Position numbers and translations under genes: made by a program. Below the pieces are notes generated by a model, which ran no database searches, was not told where the DNA came from, and was given only the letters and a program-made list of their open reading frames with translations. Shown here piece after piece: positions 57,360-64,000 of a stretch of 64,000 nt of DNA (the first letter of the stretch is position 1; every line of letters starts with the position of its first letter). Origin of the DNA: Fulvivirgaceae bacterium JP3-4 (GTDB taxonomy: Bacteria; Bacteroidota; Bacteroidia; Cytophagales; Cyclobacteriaceae); NCBI GenBank assembly GCA_029309925.1, contig JARKND010000001.1, positions 496,001 to 560,000 on the forward strand, written 5' to 3'.

Positions 57360-58487
57360 AACGGATTTTTTCGGTTCTGCTGGCAGGACGAGTTCCGGAA
57401 TGTATGAGAGCTTCGTATCTGTCAGGAGCTCAAATGCTGCAGCGACAATCTGATCGGATGACGGCATAGGGCAATGTTCATTCATGTATTTCTGCCGGAC
57501 AAATTTCAACACTTCATTTTTGCTTTGGAAGCTTGTTTCAATGGTGTATGGAAATACCCTCCCAATAGTTTTCCATGGGCTATGCTGAGGATTTGTCAAC
57601 GCGTAGAGGACGATCGCTTTTGTGCTTGTTGCTGACGCGATGTGTACGGTGACGGTATTCACCGAAATTACGAGCGGTGTTTGATGAATAAGTAGGATGA
57701 ATTCCGCCAGAGTTAGCTTTCCCGCAGCCGCGATTGCCTTGCTTCCTATGCCAGTCGCGATCGAGGCAACCAGGCCCGTATCGCGGGACGCACCGGTGAT
57801 GACCACCTGGTGATTCAGTTCACGAACGATGCGTTTTCCGAGGTCAATCCATTTTTCTTTCGGATACTCGCGTTTCGCTTCGCTGACTCCGGGGTGCAAT
57901 ATAAGCCATGGCTTCGCGTCATCGAATCCGAGGTTCGAAAGTTTTGAGACTACGTTATTCCATCGCTCCGGCTCTGTCCGGATGGGAATTGTTTTGTCGT
58001 AAGTGAAGGCTCCCAGAAACTTTGCCAGATCGAGATCTCGCTTTACCTGGTGCCGGATCGTTGAATATGGTTCAGGATCGGGTAGCCAGTGGGTTAACAG
58101 GTTGTAAAGATTCTCACGACTGTATGACGCCCGTAGCGGAATATTCGCCATCCACGTGAGCAGGATTGCCCCGAATGGATTCTGACTGTAAACATTGAAT
58201 ATTACTGCGCCATCGAAATTTCTTGCGCGGACCGCTTCGACCGTTTTCATGAACTCCGCACTTTCGGTTTCGATCTCGTTCCTTACCCATGGAACATCAA
58301 ATATCAATACATCGTCAATGGTCGGGATATAGGATGCAATGGGTGCTGCCATTGAAGATGTCAGAACAGTAATCTTGCAGCGGAATGTTTCCTTCAATGA
58401 TGTAATGGCCGGGGCGCTCATCAGCAGATCACCCATATTGTCGAGCCTGATACAAAGCAAATTTTTACAGTCTTTCCAATTGGCCAT
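57342..58487 (-). CDS. GT9 glycosyltransferase (heptosyltransferase-type)
   Basis: The 381-residue GT-B protein has the family 9 features: CIRLDNMGDLLMSAPAITSLKETF with the GD aspartate, LILHPGVSEAKREYP, VVITGASRDTGL and LVISVNTVTVHIASAT. In the last motif the usual ND is NT, a change at a position that often binds the donor. It overlaps the 3' end of hldE by 23 bases and so belongs to the same transcript. ADP-heptose is the probable donor. Confidence 0.92.
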   Translation of the reverse strand: MANWKDCKNLLCIRLDNMGDLLMSAPAITSLKETFRCKITVLTSSMAAPIASYIPTIDDVLIFDVPWVRNEIETESAEFMKTVEAVRARNFDGAVIFNVYSQNPFGAILLTWMANIPLRASYSRENLYNLLTHWLPDPEPYSTIRHQVKRDLDLAKFLGAFTYDKTIPIRTEPERWNNVVSKLSNLGFDDAKPWLILHPGVSEAKREYPKEKWIDLGKRIVRELNHQVVITGASRDTGLVASIATGIGSKAIAAAGKLTLAEFILLIHQTPLVISVNTVTVHIASATSTKAIVLYALTNPQHSPWKTIGRVFPYTIETSFQSKNEVLKFVRQKYMNEHCPMPSSDQIVAAAFELLTDTKLSYIPELVLPAEPKKSVSGDQR

Positions 58488-59982
58488 GGTTTTTCATGTG
58501 GTTCATTCTGGCGCTGTCACCGTTTATTTTTTTTATGATCGAGGTGGTCGAGTGGTCCGGAACATGTGGAACGAAGTGAATTACTCCGCCATATCCTTCC
58601 ACCGTTTGAGCTTCAGGTAACATGTCTTTTGTATAATCTCCGCCTTTCACAAAAACATCGGGCTTTACGATGTCTATGATTGGCACAGGGGTGTCGTCCG
58701 CTTCGCTTCCGAAAGGAACAATATGTGTCACACATGTTAAACCCTCCAGCACCTGCATCCGGTCAGGAAGCGAATTGATTGGCCGCGTGTGGCCTTTGAT
58801 CCGTTTGATGCTTTCATCGGTGTTTACACCAACGATCAGGACATCTCCAAAATCTTTTGCCACTTGCAGGTACGTGACATGCCCACTGTGCAGAATATCG
58901 AAACATCCGTTGGTAAAAACGATTTTCTTCCCCATCGCGCGGTATCCATCGCATAAATCCGTGAGCTGTTCCTGGACGACTATCTTTTTGCGATCAGCCA
59001 GGAAATATTTTTCAAGCTCTTCATTAGAACATGTGGACGTGTATTCCTTCGAGATTGCGATTGTTGCCGCAGCGGTCGCAATTCGTGCGCTGAAAACCTG
59101 ATCTCCGTCACTCAGGTCTGACAGCACAAACGCAGCGAGGTAAGTGTCTCCAGCGCCCGACACGTGCGCGAGTTCAACTTTTCCTGCGCTGGCGCGGTAA
59201 ACCAATTCGCCACTATTATAGATCAGTGAACCTTCCGAGTCCAGCGTAAGCGCAATGGTACGTGAACGCGTTAGTCGAAAGAGCTCTCTTCCCTTGTCGC
59301 TCAATTGCGCAACACGGTTTTTAAATGTTGGAGAAAGCGCCAGCAATTTAGTTGCCTCATCATAGTTTGGCTTGATAAACGATGGTGTCAGGCCGGAAAA
59401 AAACTGTAATCGCTTCGAATCAATTGCGATGTATAGATTATTGGCAACCTGCATCTCCGACACGCAATCAAGCAATGCTTTTGTGATTATACCTTTGCCA
59501 TAATCAGAAAAGATGATGGCGTCATAATGGTTGTGAAAGCGCGACATCACCCCGCAAAGTCTGTCACTTAATTCTTCTGAAATGTCTTCGGTAGAGCCGG
59601 CATCATATCTCGACACCACATGGCCAGATGACAGTATTCGTGTTTTCACCAGCGTAGTCCGTGCGCTGCTTGTAAATAAGAACCTGGTCGAAATCCCTTT
59701 TCGTTCAAGAATTTGTTTTACTTCTTTTCCAGATGCGTCATCGCCAACAACACTTAAAAAATCAACGGTTGCGCCAAGGGCTTTAAAATTGCAGACGGTA
59801 TTGGCCGAGCCTCCTACAAATGCTGCGCGGTCTTCAACATCAACCAGTGGCACGGGAGCTTCGGGGCACAGTCGCGTGCTTTTGCCATGCAGGTAGACAT
59901 CGAGGATTGCTTCACCAATTACGAGTACCCGTTTCTTTCGAAACGATGCTAAAATGTCAATGTAGGGTTGAAGTATGTTCAT
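58465..59982 (-). CDS. hldE: Bifunctional heptose 7-phosphate kinase / heptose 1-phosphate adenylyltransferase
   Basis: The 505-residue protein joins two domains. Residues about 1-325 are a PfkB-type kinase (VIGEAILDVYLHG, GGSANTVCNF, VSGAGDTYLAAF with the catalytic aspartate). Residues about 350-480 are a nucleotidyltransferase (FTNGCFDILHSGHVTYL with the HxGH motif, VKGGDYTKDMLPE). It makes heptose 1,7-bisphosphate and later ADP-heptose. The ATG at 59982 has a good Shine-Dalgarno (GAGGAGA) in front, better than the GTG at 59997. It overlaps the end of gmhB by 26 bases. Confidence 0.95.
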   Translation of the reverse strand: MNILQPYIDILASFRKKRVLVIGEAILDVYLHGKSTRLCPEAPVPLVDVEDRAAFVGGSANTVCNFKALGATVDFLSVVGDDASGKEVKQILERKGISTRFLFTSSARTTLVKTRILSSGHVVSRYDAGSTEDISEELSDRLCGVMSRFHNHYDAIIFSDYGKGIITKALLDCVSEMQVANNLYIAIDSKRLQFFSGLTPSFIKPNYDEATKLLALSPTFKNRVAQLSDKGRELFRLTRSRTIALTLDSEGSLIYNSGELVYRASAGKVELAHVSGAGDTYLAAFVLSDLSDGDQVFSARIATAAATIAISKEYTSTCSNEELEKYFLADRKKIVVQEQLTDLCDGYRAMGKKIVFTNGCFDILHSGHVTYLQVAKDFGDVLIVGVNTDESIKRIKGHTRPINSLPDRMQVLEGLTCVTHIVPFGSEADDTPVPIIDIVKPDVFVKGGDYTKDMLPEAQTVEGYGGVIHFVPHVPDHSTTSIIKKINGDSARMNHMKNHGQLERL

Positions 59983-60544
59983 CTTTTCTCTCCTCACTTA
60001 AAATCAGGTCAACGGCTTCGCTAACAGATGCTGCTATTCCGGTTGGTAATCGTTTACTGTTGATGCGCCATTCGGTTTCGTTGCCGTTGTCGATCAGAAT
60101 TGTTTTGCATCCGGCCGCATTACCAGCTTCAACATCGTGGAGGATGTCACCGATCATCCATGATTGATTCAGGTCGATCCCGAAATTTTCTGATGCCGCC
60201 AGAAGCATGCCCGGTTTTGGTTTTCTGCACTCACATTCCCCACGATAATTATCCACCACGCCATCAGGATGGTGCGGGCAGAAGTACAGTGCGTCTAATT
60301 GCACGCCCTCTGTTGCGAGGTCCTGCTGGATCTTTTGTTCAACACGCTTCAAGGCATCGGTATCAAAAAATCCCCGTGCAAGCCCCGATTGGTTAGAAAC
60401 GACAATGAGCAAATACCCATGTTCTTTCAATGCTTTCAAACTTCGGCCGGTATCGTCATACAATTCGATGAGTTCGGGATTGACGTTGTAGGGAACATCT
60501 TTGATGAGCGTTCCGTCCTTATCAATGAAGACTGCCTTTTTCAT
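59957..60544 (-). CDS. gmhB: D-glycero-beta-D-manno-heptose 1,7-bisphosphate 7-phosphatase
   Basis: The 195-residue HAD phosphatase has motif I FIDKDGTLI with Asp8 and Asp10, motif II VVSNQSGLARG, the zinc loop CPHHPDG...CECRKPKPGM and motif IV MIGDILHDVEAG. These are the features of GmhB, which removes the 7-phosphate from heptose bisphosphate. It sits between the GmhA-fusion gene (2-base gap) and hldE (overlap), so the pathway enzymes are made together. Confidence 0.93.
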   Translation of the reverse strand: MKKAVFIDKDGTLIKDVPYNVNPELIELYDDTGRSLKALKEHGYLLIVVSNQSGLARGFFDTDALKRVEQKIQQDLATEGVQLDALYFCPHHPDGVVDNYRGECECRKPKPGMLLAASENFGIDLNQSWMIGDILHDVEAGNAAGCKTILIDNGNETEWRINSKRLPTGIAASVSEAVDLILSEERKDEHTSTLH

Positions 60545-60546
60545 TT

Positions 60547-62430
60547 CTACGAGACCTTCAGATGTCTTTGTATTTTCGTGCCTTTAATTTCATCTGGCTT
60601 CCTCGAGCCGAACAGCTTTACTTCAACCAGGTGGCACAACGTATGCAATATGTGCAGGTGTAGTTCCTGGATACGCTGGGTGTTGGTTGACGGCACCACG
60701 ACATTCACATGGGCATACGATGTCATTTCGCCACCGCCCTTCCCGGTGAGTGCGATGCAAGTCATCTCCTGGTCGAGTGCAGCTTTCATAGCATTGATGA
60801 CATTTGCCGACTGTCCACTTGTGCTGAAACACAGAAGTATATCGCCTTTCTTACCATACGCTTCGACCTGTCGGGCGAACACATGCTCGTAGCCGATGTC
60901 ATTTCCCCACGCGGTGAGGATCGATGTGTCTACATTCAGTGCGATGGCGGGCAACGCTTTACGGTTACTCATCTCAAAACGACCGACAAGTTCAGCGGTG
61001 AAGTGTTGACTTTCAGCTGCACTGCCACCATTTCCGCACACCAGCACTTTTCTTCCCGATGCGAAACACTCCGCGAGAAGATTACCTGCATTGATCAGGC
61101 TGCTGGTAAGCAATTTCTTCGCGCGTTGAATAGTTGCAATAGCGTGATCGAATGATTCATCAATAAATTCAACAGCATGAGATTCGAATTCCTGTTCCGC
61201 TGGTGTGAGTATGCGGTCGTATAAGGCGCGAACCCGATCTGCAACTTTCGCCCACGTGAAGTGGAACTGCACCCTTCTGATAGCGTTATGACGCATCTTC
61301 TCCAGTCTATGCTGGTCCTGCAACAGTTCAAAGAGTTTGCCTGCAAGTGCGTCCGGATCCTCCGGTGGAACCAACGCTCCCGTCTTGCCGTCTTCTACGC
61401 TATATTTTATTCCTCCCACATTGGACCCGATCACTGGCGTACCGCATGCCATTGCCTCGAGCGGTGTAATACCAAATGGTTCATACCATGGTGTCGTTAC
61501 AAAAATATCAGCTGCCGCGTAGTAGTATTTTAAGATGTCGCGCTTTTTTCTTCCTGCAAAAGTTATATGCTCGCGTACACCTTCATCCTCAGCGATTCGC
61601 GCGAGCCTTGCAAACTCAGGATTGTTTTCAAAATCCACTTCGTCCTTTTCACCGCCAACGATGATCAGGTGGACAGGAAGTGAAGTCTTCCGAATGCGCG
61701 ACAGTGCACGGATCACATTGTCAACACCCTTGCGTTTAACCATGCGCCCGAGCTGGAGTATCACAAAATCCTTTGTTTCAATGTTCAGCACCATGCGTGC
61801 AAGCTGGCGGTCCATGGGATGAAATTCCTGTTCGGAAAAACCGCAGGGAATGATGCTGATCTTTGCGCTGTCAGCCCTATAGTGATTGATCAGGTCTTCG
61901 CGATCCTGAGGACATTCTGCAAGGATGTTGTCTGCTTCATCCACCACGCGCTTTTCGATCGTCTGGCGTTCAGCGGGAAATTGGTCATTATCCTTCTGGT
62001 GAATTTTGCGGATAGCACCGAGCGCATGAAATGTAACCACGAACGGAATGCCCAGCTTCTGTTTAAGATCAGCGGCAACAAGCGCAGACATGAAAAAGTT
62101 TGCATGGATCAGGTCATATGAGATGTTTTCCGATGTCATGAACTTTTCCACGTTCTCTGTAAACTCACTCATAAACGCGAGCAGCCTTTCTTTTTCAACA
62201 AAATGCTGCGGACCCGCTTTGATGTGGATGATGCGGACGTTTCGGAACCACAGCACGATTGCCGGTAATTTTTCATTGTCGCAGCGTGTGAAGATATCAA
62301 CATCATAGCCAAGCTGTGCGAGATGTTTTGCCAGTTCACCGACATATACGTTCTGCCCTCCGCTATCGACTCCGCCTAATGTTGCCAATGGGGACGCATG
62401 CTCACTTATAAAAGCAATTTTCTTTTTCAT
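60547..62430 (-). CDS. GT4 glycosyltransferase fused to a GmhA-type SIS isomerase
   Basis: The 627-residue protein has two parts. Residues about 1-420 are a GT-B family 4 enzyme like sucrose-phosphate synthase or MshA (GGVDSGGQNVYVGELAKHL, VVTFHALG, LQLGRMVKRKGVDNVI, PWYEPFGITPLEAMACGTPVI in pieces). Residues about 440-615 are a SIS domain with the phosphoheptose isomerase motifs VLVCGNGGSAAESQHF, ELVGRF and STSGQSANVI. The second part should turn sedoheptulose 7-phosphate into heptose 7-phosphate, the first step of the pathway completed by GmhB and HldE. Both halves look intact. A fusion of pathway entry and transfer is uncommon. Confidence 0.9.
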   Translation of the reverse strand: MKKKIAFISEHASPLATLGGVDSGGQNVYVGELAKHLAQLGYDVDIFTRCDNEKLPAIVLWFRNVRIIHIKAGPQHFVEKERLLAFMSEFTENVEKFMTSENISYDLIHANFFMSALVAADLKQKLGIPFVVTFHALGAIRKIHQKDNDQFPAERQTIEKRVVDEADNILAECPQDREDLINHYRADSAKISIIPCGFSEQEFHPMDRQLARMVLNIETKDFVILQLGRMVKRKGVDNVIRALSRIRKTSLPVHLIIVGGEKDEVDFENNPEFARLARIAEDEGVREHITFAGRKKRDILKYYYAAADIFVTTPWYEPFGITPLEAMACGTPVIGSNVGGIKYSVEDGKTGALVPPEDPDALAGKLFELLQDQHRLEKMRHNAIRRVQFHFTWAKVADRVRALYDRILTPAEQEFESHAVEFIDESFDHAIATIQRAKKLLTSSLINAGNLLAECFASGRKVLVCGNGGSAAESQHFTAELVGRFEMSNRKALPAIALNVDTSILTAWGNDIGYEHVFARQVEAYGKKGDILLCFSTSGQSANVINAMKAALDQEMTCIALTGKGGGEMTSYAHVNVVVPSTNTQRIQELHLHILHTLCHLVEVKLFGSRKPDEIKGTKIQRHLKVS

Positions 62431-62435
62431 TTTTT

Positions 62436-63425
62436 TTAGTTTAGCACAACATCTGCACGCTGTAGCGCTGGTGTACCGGATGTCACACGCTTAAAAAGAT
62501 GCTCCCAATCTGAAACGAACCGTTCGATGTTAAATCGCCTGCCCGCAACTTGTCTCCCTTTCAGTCCAATCTCAGCTGCGAGTGTTGGGTTGGCAATGAG
62601 ATCGTTCATTTTTCGAATCAGGTAGTCAATGTCTGTATGAATGAATCCTGAGACTTCGTTTTCAATGACCGTTACGAGTTCCGTTGTGGCAAGCCCAACT
62701 ACCGGCACACCCATTGTCATCGCTTCAAGCACAGCCAGTCCGAGACTTGTGTAGCGGATCGGGTTGAAAAAAAACCTGTACTGACTGATGAATTCCGGTA
62801 GTTGTGGATGTAATATTTCACCTAATCCACCGATTTTTTTTGTATCCATTCCGATGAGGTCTAATGGGACCTTTTCGCGAACCTCAAGGAAAATATCAAG
62901 ACCGAGACGTCTTCCGCGCTCATTGAGGTTGTTGATCACCACGATGCCTTTGGGAATATCACCCTGGTAACTAACTCCGTTCGGTACTATGCCATGGTCG
63001 ATGACTACAGCAGGCGTGCTGCCATTGTCCCACATTACCTTATTGAAGTGTGTTACATGTACAAGAGTTATACTCGGGTCATTTACAACATGACGCGTAT
63101 CTGTTGGCACTTGCTGTGGCGGATCATGCTCAAGGTATATTTTCGGGAGCAAACGTTGTTCGTCCGAGAGAATCTCGTACTGGTCGTAGAGATAGTTTTT
63201 CGGGGTCTGGAAGAGTATGCAATCGAAAGAAATTTCTTTGACTGACTTGACATCAACTTCGATGACATTGTCTCCAAAAGGAAACGTACTACCGCGACCG
63301 ATGTATCCTTCTTCCTTTTTATTGCTGATCGGTATATAGATTTCGAAAGGACCTTGAGATAAATAGTAAAGGTAACTTCCATGAATATGCCAACTGAAAA
63401 CTCTGATTGTACGCTCACGCTTCAT
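62436..63425 (-). CDS. GT4-like glycosyltransferase
   Basis: The 329-residue protein looks like a short GT-B enzyme. The N-terminal half has FSWHIHGSYLYYLSQ and HDPPQQVPTDTRH; the C-terminal half has the GT4 donor-site pattern FFNPIRYTSLGLAVLEAMTMGVPVVGLATTE (in part: LGLAVLEAMTMGVPV with the EX7E-type glutamate) and the closing FNIERFVSDWEHLF helix. The donor and acceptor are unknown. It is the first gene of the minus-strand heptose operon and ends 5 bases before the fusion gene. Confidence 0.88.
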   Translation of the reverse strand: MKRERTIRVFSWHIHGSYLYYLSQGPFEIYIPISNKKEEGYIGRGSTFPFGDNVIEVDVKSVKEISFDCILFQTPKNYLYDQYEILSDEQRLLPKIYLEHDPPQQVPTDTRHVVNDPSITLVHVTHFNKVMWDNGSTPAVVIDHGIVPNGVSYQGDIPKGIVVINNLNERGRRLGLDIFLEVREKVPLDLIGMDTKKIGGLGEILHPQLPEFISQYRFFFNPIRYTSLGLAVLEAMTMGVPVVGLATTELVTVIENEVSGFIHTDIDYLIRKMNDLIANPTLAAEIGLKGRQVAGRRFNIERFVSDWEHLFKRVTSGTPALQRADVVLN

Positions 63426-63485
63426 GGTATTGCTTTTAGAAGTAGCAAGCGGATAAAAATTCGAACCACACCTTCAAAGCGCTGT

Positions 63486-63520
63486 GCAGCTAGCCGCTCC
63501 ACACTTCCAACGCTAGCTGC
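63486..63520. promoter_or_regulatory. Perfect 9-base inverted repeat between divergent genes
   Basis: GCAGCTAGC (63486-63494) and GCTAGCTGC (63512-63520) are exact complements, 17 bases apart, between the GT4 gene and the ABC transporter gene. It could be a regulator site for either operon. No T-run follows. Otherwise 63426-63684 shows no gene. Confidence 0.35.
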
Positions 63521-63684
63521 TTTCAAGCGGTTCTGGCGAGGAACTTCCACAGAAGCGTATGAAGCACTTTGGTGTTTCACCTCCATTCATGTACGTGAAA
63601 GATGTAATAATACAGTTCAGATTAAACTTCTTTTACCACGTGAGAACAGGGAATTTTGTATCCGAAATAACAACAGCCCCAAGA

Positions 63685-64000
63685 ATGCAAAATCCTTATT
63701 TATCGCTTCTTCGCACTGCGTGGAAATATGCGCGGGAAAAAAAGAAACGTTTCGTTTTAATATACAGCATGTTCGTTGTCGCTAACATTATTGTGGCAAT
63801 GAACCCACTTTTCTATGGATGGTTTATCAACCAACTTCAAAAAAATGGACTCGAAGTGCTGAGCACTGCATGGATCTATGTCGTTGGCTTTCTCGGGCTT
63901 CGCCTGCTCGAGTGGATGTTTCACGGACCAGCGAGAGTGATGGAACGACAGCTGGCGTTCCACGTTAGCAAAAACTACCTCGATGAGATTTATCACAAAG
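63685..64000 (+). CDS. ABC transporter transmembrane domain (partial)
   Basis: The ATG at 63685 opens a frame of 105 codons that runs off the right edge. It reads MQNPYLSLLRTAWKYAREKKK, a cytoplasmic elbow helix, then membrane helix 1 (about 24-50, with NPLFYGWFINQLQ) and helix 2 (WIYVVGFLGLRLLEW), followed by VMERQLAFHVSKNYLDEIY, typical of type I exporter half-transporters such as MsbA-like proteins. The ATPase part is outside the window. Its place next to glycan genes fits export of a lipid or glycan. Confidence 0.8.
   Translation, partial: MQNPYLSLLRTAWKYAREKKKRFVLIYSMFVVANIIVAMNPLFYGWFINQLQKNGLEVLSTAWIYVVGFLGLRLLEWMFHGPARVMERQLAFHVSKNYLDEIYHK

Noticed and set aside
63381-63785. 134-codon plus-strand frame between the GT4 and ABC transporter genes
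   Set aside because: Its composition is unlike a protein (many Arg, Cys, Ser), it overlaps both real gene starts, and no domain is seen.
1-64000. Prophage, integrative element or secretion-system island
   Set aside because: No integrase, transposase, relaxase, phage structural gene or secretion-system core gene was recognised, and gene content is mostly housekeeping or regulatory.

Overview
The window is one contiguous piece of a chromosome from the phylum Bacteroidota, most likely order Cytophagales. The signs are: promoters of the form TTTG-N19/21-TAnnTTTG in front of the tRNA genes, few Shine-Dalgarno sequences, a eukaryote-type (GSII) glutamine synthetase, a TonB-dependent receptor, an N-terminally lipidated LTD protein, a 7TMR-DISM histidine kinase and DUF4260/DUF1080/DUF1206/DUF4956 proteins. 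No rRNA, CRISPR array, prophage or intact insertion sequence was seen. The assignment below order level is not supported.

Layout. 0-5 kb: ECF sigma factor with a membrane partner, a dihaem cytochrome c, an AraC regulator, glutamyl-tRNA reductase. 5-11 kb: a helix-hairpin-helix membrane protein co-directional with a large Upf1-like helicase that carries a worn Vsr-like nuclease tail, then a SET-domain protein. 11-15 kb: a nitrogen cluster (ammonium transporter, porin, GSII). 15-21.7 kb: housekeeping enzymes (AsnB, DUF1080 lipoprotein, NlpC/P60 hydrolase, glycosylasparaginase, CutC) separated by large intergenic inverted repeats. 21.7-22.3 kb: a tRNA-Ala gene preceded by two tandem tRNA-like copies and followed at once by a single-domain GIY-YIG gene and a fourth tRNA-like stretch; this is the most unusual locus in the window. 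22.3-36 kb: PAS protein, GH20 enzyme, CsbD, a TetR/hydrolase pair with matching operators, an HtrA-type protease without signal peptide, an L,D-transpeptidase, tRNA-Pro, ArsR, YjjG-type nucleotidase, PruA, a CreD operon and tRNA-Asn.

36.4-47.4 kb is dense in signalling: YfiR protein and DISM histidine kinase in one operon with a small SpoIIAA/STAS-like protein, a second such protein, an AraC-type sensor domain without DNA-binding domain, a TonB receptor, a full AraC regulator, a PAS histidine kinase and an AraC regulator with an N-terminal Cys/His cluster. 47.5-53.5 kb: rhodanese, DUF1206 protein, then LTD lipoprotein, DUF4956 membrane protein, HlyD-like adaptor and TolC-like outer membrane protein, the last three translationally coupled; together they look like a tripartite envelope system with DUF4956 in place of a known pump.

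53.6-64 kb: surface glycan synthesis. A carbamoyltransferase, two GT9 (heptosyltransferase-type) enzymes, a GT2 and two GT4 enzymes surround a set for ADP-heptose: GmhA-type isomerase (fused to a GT4 domain), HldE and GmhB. The HldD epimerase is not in the window. A divergent ABC transporter starts at the right edge. Most genes outside the few operons are single, and several convergent pairs overlap at their 3' ends.
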